Part shown: positions 21,714 to 23,955 of the stretch, in pieces
Layout of the letters: every line of letters begins with the position of its first letter
How positions within the stretch are numbered: the stretch's first letter is position 1
Assembly: GCA_012511245.1 (NCBI GenBank)
Contig: JAAZGM010000282.1
Location: 1 to 23,955, forward strand
Source: Methanomicrobiales archaeon
GTDB taxonomy: Archaea; Halobacteriota; Methanomicrobia; Methanomicrobiales; Methanoculleaceae
Length of the DNA: 23,955 bases
Direction of reading: 5' to 3'
Notes under the pieces: generated by a model
Database searches by the model: none
Told to the model about the DNA's origin: nothing
What the model saw: only the letters and a program-made list of their open reading frames with translations
Position numbers and translations under genes: made by a program

Positions 21714-23042
21714 ATGTCCGGTGGCGCCACTTCCGCGATGCTTGAGCGTATTGAACAGGATAACGTCCGATTTCTCCGGCTCCAGTTCACTGATCTCCTC
21801 GGTATGCCGAAGAATGTTGCTATCCCCGTGAAGCAGGCGGAGAAAGCGTTGACCGGCGGCATCGGGTTTGACGGTTCATCGATCCAGGGTTTTGTCCGGA
21901 TCGAGGAGTCCGATATGACGTTGAAGCCCGATCTCTCGACGTATACCCTCCTGCCCTGGCACTCCGGGGATTATACGGAGGCGCGTTTCGTATGCGATGT
22001 CTACAAGGCCAGCGGCAGACCGTTCGAGGGCGACCCGCGCTATGTGCTCCGCATGGCACTTGCGGATGCGGCGCGGGACGGCTACATATTTAACACCGGG
22101 CCGGAACTTGAGTTCTTCCTCTTCCGGATGGTAGAGGGGCGGCCGACCACGCAGTTCCAGGACGTCGGCGGTTACTTCGACCTTGCGCCGACCGATCTCG
22201 CGGAGGATGTCCGGCGCGAGATCATCCTCGCGCTCACCGAGATGGGGTTCGAGATCGAGGCGTCCCATCACGAGGTCGCCGAGAGCCAGCACGAGATCGA
22301 CTTCAAGTACAGCGATGCTCTCCACACGGCCGATAGCGTCATCACGTTCAAGTTCGCCGCGAAGACGATCGCGCTGATGCGCGGCCTGCACGCGTCCTTC
22401 ATGGCAAAACCGATCCATGGTATCTGCGGGAGCGGGATGCATACCAACTGTTCGCTTGCAAAAGACGGGGTGAATGCGTTCTACGATCCGGACGCACCAC
22501 GAGAGCTCTCAGAGACCTGCATGTATTTCATCGGCGGCCTTCTCCGCCACGCAAAGGCGATCACCCGTGTTGCAAACCCGACGATCAACTCCTACAAGCG
22601 GCTCGTCCCCGGGTTCGAGGCGCCCTGTTACGTGAGCTGGAGTGCGGGAAATCGCTCGGCGCTCGTCCGGGTCCCGACCCCGCGCGGCAACAGCACCCGG
22701 GTCGAACTCCGGAGCCCCGATCCGACCTGCAACCCCTACCTCACCTTCGCCGCGATGCTCGCCGCCGGGATGGAGGGCATCCGGGAGAAGATCGAGCCCC
22801 CGGACGGCATCGATACGAACATCTACCATATGACGGCCGATGGGCGGAGACGCGCCGGCATCGAGACGCTGCCCGCCGATCTCCATGACGCGCACCACGC
22901 CCTGCTTGCCGACGACCTCATCTGCAGGACGTTCGGCCCCCACGTCGTCGAGGCGCTGACAAGCGTTGCTGAGGCCGAGTGGGACGCCTACCGGACGATG
23001 GTCCATCCGTGGGAGCTTGAGCGGTATCTGGCGACGTACTGA
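21714..23042 (+). CDS. glnA: Glutamine synthetase, type I
   Basis: A 442-residue enzyme that makes glutamine from glutamate, ammonia and ATP. The N-terminal beta-grasp part has RFLRLQFTDLLGMPKN and the GFDGSSIQGF loop. The catalytic part has GPELEFFLF, ASHHEVAESQHEIDFKYSDA, the ATP/substrate motif HASFMAKPIHGICGSGMHTN, and NRSALVRVPTPRG leading to STRVELRSPDPTCNPYL. The length matches the I-alpha form (about 440-450) rather than the longer I-beta form. The segment where I-beta enzymes carry the adenylylation site NLYDLP reads NIYHM here, so covalent control by adenylylation is unlikely and feedback or protein effectors are more probable. The frame is open far upstream, but only the ATG at 21714 gives the family N-terminus. 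It diverges from the glutamate synthase operon, completing GS-GOGAT. Confidence 0.97.
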   Translation: MSGGATSAMLERIEQDNVRFLRLQFTDLLGMPKNVAIPVKQAEKALTGGIGFDGSSIQGFVRIEESDMTLKPDLSTYTLLPWHSGDYTEARFVCDVYKASGRPFEGDPRYVLRMALADAARDGYIFNTGPELEFFLFRMVEGRPTTQFQDVGGYFDLAPTDLAEDVRREIILALTEMGFEIEASHHEVAESQHEIDFKYSDALHTADSVITFKFAAKTIALMRGLHASFMAKPIHGICGSGMHTNCSLAKDGVNAFYDPDAPRELSETCMYFIGGLLRHAKAITRVANPTINSYKRLVPGFEAPCYVSWSAGNRSALVRVPTPRGNSTRVELRSPDPTCNPYLTFAAMLAAGMEGIREKIEPPDGIDTNIYHMTADGRRRAGIETLPADLHDAHHALLADDLICRTFGPHVVEALTSVAEAEWDAYRTMVHPWELERYLATY

Positions 23043-23045
23043 ATC

Positions 23046-23051
23046 TTTTTT
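23046..23051 (+). terminator. T6 terminator of glnA
   Basis: A run of six T begins three bases after the glnA stop (TGA at 23040-23042). The spacing and length match the T6 after the glutamate synthase operon on the other strand. Confidence 0.5.
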
Positions 23052-23144
23052 AGGGTCGTTGGGACGGTGGGTTGTGACTTTTATCGCGCCAGGGAGATCA
23101 TGCAATGCACCGTTGCACAACCCCCGGATGAGCCCGGCCAATTT

Positions 23145-23163
23145 CTCGCACACGTTGTGCGAG
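23145..23163. repeat. Inverted repeat CTCGCACA-CGT-TGTGCGAG
   Basis: Perfect eight-base arms (23145-23152 and 23156-23163) flank three bases. It lies about 100 bases after glnA and 32 bases before a second inverted repeat, and could be a hairpin in RNA or a protein site. Confidence 0.5.
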
Positions 23164-23194
23164 TCTTTCAGAACCGGCATATGATTCGAAACAG

Positions 23195-23214
23195 AAGAAC
23201 GCGTCCGCGTTCTT
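23195..23214. repeat. Inverted repeat AAGAACGCG-TC-CGCGTTCTT
   Basis: Perfect nine-base arms (23195-23203 and 23206-23214) flank only two bases, so a cruciform or dimer-binding site is more natural than an RNA hairpin with a normal loop. It lies in the gene-free stretch upstream of the toxin-antitoxin genes. Confidence 0.5.
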
Positions 23215-23391
23215 AGCCACATTGATCTCGGGCGTTCGGCCACTGTCGGATCGGTCGCCTTCGCCCGTGTCCACGCTGACGGAGCACGGCAGGGTGGTAT
23301 CCCGGACTGCGTCCAGATTGAAGACCGCCTCAAAAGTGAACAAAGGTTGATGGTTCCTGCACCCCACATAAAGGTGAGGAGGCTACAACAA

Positions 23392-23571
23392 TTGAGTGCG
23401 ACAGAAGAGCAATACGTTGTCGATGAGCATGGAAACCGGGTCGCGGTAATTCTCCCCCTGCGGGAGTATGAACAACTCCAGGAAGACCTTCATGACCTTG
23501 CCGTGGTGGCGGAACGGCGCGAAGAACCGACCATAGGGTTTGACGACCTCAAAAAGCGATACAGGGACTGA
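23392..23571 (+). CDS. Type II antitoxin of the Phd/YefM-RelB kind
   Basis: A 59-residue protein containing YVVDEHGNRVAVILPLREYE, then DLHDLAVVAERREEPT and LKKRYRD. The N-terminal half is the Phd/YefM-type 'DE.G...AV.LP..EYE.L' DNA-binding dimer region. The C-terminal acidic/charged helix, here with 'E.....DL', is the part that wraps the toxin in related systems. The TTG at 23392 is preferred because GGTGAGGAGG ends nine bases upstream; the frame is open to ATG/TTG codons at 23350/23347, which would add 14-15 basic residues. The stop shares one base with the ATG of the broken toxin gene. Antitoxins of this class repress their own operon. With the toxin frameshifted, it may now be a solitary repressor. 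Confidence 0.75.
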   Translation: MSATEEQYVVDEHGNRVAVILPLREYEQLQEDLHDLAVVAERREEPTIGFDDLKKRYRD

Positions 23572-23839
23572 TGTCCGGGTATGCGATCCGCGTCAAAGCG
23601 AGCGCCGCGAGAGATATCGCGGCATTACCGCGCGATGTCGTTTCACGTATCCTTCACGAACATAGAGGATCTCTTCTAAGACGCCCCTGCCCTTCGGTGC
23701 GTGCAGATTAAGCGGGGCGGAGCATCTTTACCGGGTCCGCGTGGGGGACTACCGGATCATATACGCCGTGCAACATGCGGAACGGGAAATTATAATCTTC
23801 TACGTACGTCACCGTCGCAGTGCATACCGTGGGTTGTGA
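23571..23839 (+). pseudogene. RelE/ParE-superfamily toxin gene, frameshifted
   Basis: The ATG at 23571 opens a frame reading MSGYAIRVKASAARDIAALP then RDVVSRILHEH, as RelE toxins begin, but it ends at TAA 23709-23711 after 46 codons. From about 23666 a different frame continues the same protein: RISSKTPLPFGACRLSG, then AEHLYRVRVGDYRIIYAV and IIIFYVRHRRSAYRGL, to TGA at 23837-23839. The two parts join without loss of the usual RelE order, so a single missing base near 23661-23668 explains the break. The rejoined product would be about 89-90 residues, the normal RelE length, with the C-terminal H-R-R.AYR residues of the toxin core present. The break is a real inactivation or a sequencing/assembly error; the window alone cannot decide. 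Confidence 0.78.
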
Positions 23840-23890
23840 GATCTGATGAGGGGGTGGCGACGTCTCTGGAAGAGCCCGGATCATAACGGA

Positions 23891-23955
23891 ATGGCCGATC
23901 AGTTCTCTGTTGACCGCTTCGGGCGTTTGATGATGCTCGGTCAGTCGGTGCGCCT
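23891..23955 (+). CDS. Possible 5' end of a gene running off the right edge
   Basis: An ATG at 23891 opens a frame reading MADQFSVDRFGRLMMLGQSV that is still open at the window end. The same frame is open back to an ATG at 23846 (MRGWRRLWKSPDHNG...). The residues look protein-like, but no clear ribosome binding site precedes either start and the fragment is too short to place in a family. Confidence 0.3.
   Translation, partial: MADQFSVDRFGRLMMLGQSVR

Larger units (their letters stand above)
23052..23391. other. Non-coding or decayed stretch between glnA and the antitoxin gene
   Basis: About 340 bases without a supported gene. Minus-strand frames run through it (for example 23367 to 23098, containing AGSERLAQRVREIGRAHPGV), but they lack ribosome binding sites and recognisable domains. 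They may be traces of an old gene or mobile element. Two strong inverted repeats are listed separately. A weaker one, TGCAA(7)TTGCA, is at 23101-23117. Confidence 0.4.

Noticed and set aside
23145..23214. The two inverted repeats as a CRISPR array
   Set aside because: The two elements differ in sequence and there is no regular repeat-spacer pattern.
23098..23367. Minus-strand frames downstream of glnA as a possible transposase remnant
   Set aside because: No catalytic motif, terminal repeats of an insertion sequence or family pattern could be recognised. I describe the stretch only as non-coding or decayed.

Overview
The window looks like a chromosome segment of a hydrogenotrophic methanogen of the order Methanomicrobiales, with Methanoculleus or a close relative the best guess. 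The indications are archaeal class III type IV pilins, a pilus ATPase paired with a TadC-like membrane protein, a surface protein with a PGF-CTERM-type tail, a coenzyme F420-type (FrhB-like) protein in a glutamate synthase operon, archaeal TATA boxes and GGTGA-type ribosome binding sites. The genus is inferred from gene content, not from a search.

Region 1 (1-13618) is a large type IV pilus locus built around a divergent promoter at about 3412-3672. Leftward runs an operon of at least six pilin-like genes; the last begins at base 38 and leaves the window. Rightward runs a compact eight-gene operon: a PGF-CTERM surface protein, a membrane-anchored transglutaminase-like protein that has lost its catalytic cysteine, the assembly ATPase, the polytopic platform protein and four more pilin-like proteins. 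Most junctions overlap by 1-7 bases. The ten pilins share the N-terminal class III signature but have different C-terminal bodies, so this looks like one assembly machine with a large choice of subunits. A 21-bp perfect palindrome sits next to the TATA box of the leftward operon.

Region 2 (13619-15000) is sparse. It holds an oligo-T/hairpin terminator, two small uncharacterised proteins on the minus strand and a C-terminal remnant of an AEC-family (auxin efflux carrier type) transporter.

Region 3 (15008-17276, minus) is an AbrB-type regulator followed by a DrrA/DrrB-like ABC exporter, preceded by a striking set of three TCATAC half-sites at the predicted transcription start.

Region 4 (17277-23042) is nitrogen assimilation. 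A four-gene minus-strand operon encodes a split archaeal glutamate synthase: class II amidotransferase, ferredoxin-fused FMN synthase domain, GXGXG domain and an FrhB-like F420-type subunit in place of GltD. It diverges from glnA (glutamine synthetase) on the plus strand. The shared promoter carries a GGCAAC/GTTGCC inverted repeat, and glnA appears almost leaderless. Together the five genes would form a GS-GOGAT cycle, possibly fed by F420H2.

Region 5 (23043-23955) holds a T-tract terminator, about 350 bases of non-coding or decayed sequence with strong inverted repeats, a Phd/RelB-like antitoxin gene, a RelE-like toxin gene broken by a frameshift, and possibly the start of another gene at the right edge. 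I saw no tRNA, rRNA, CRISPR array or intact insertion sequence.
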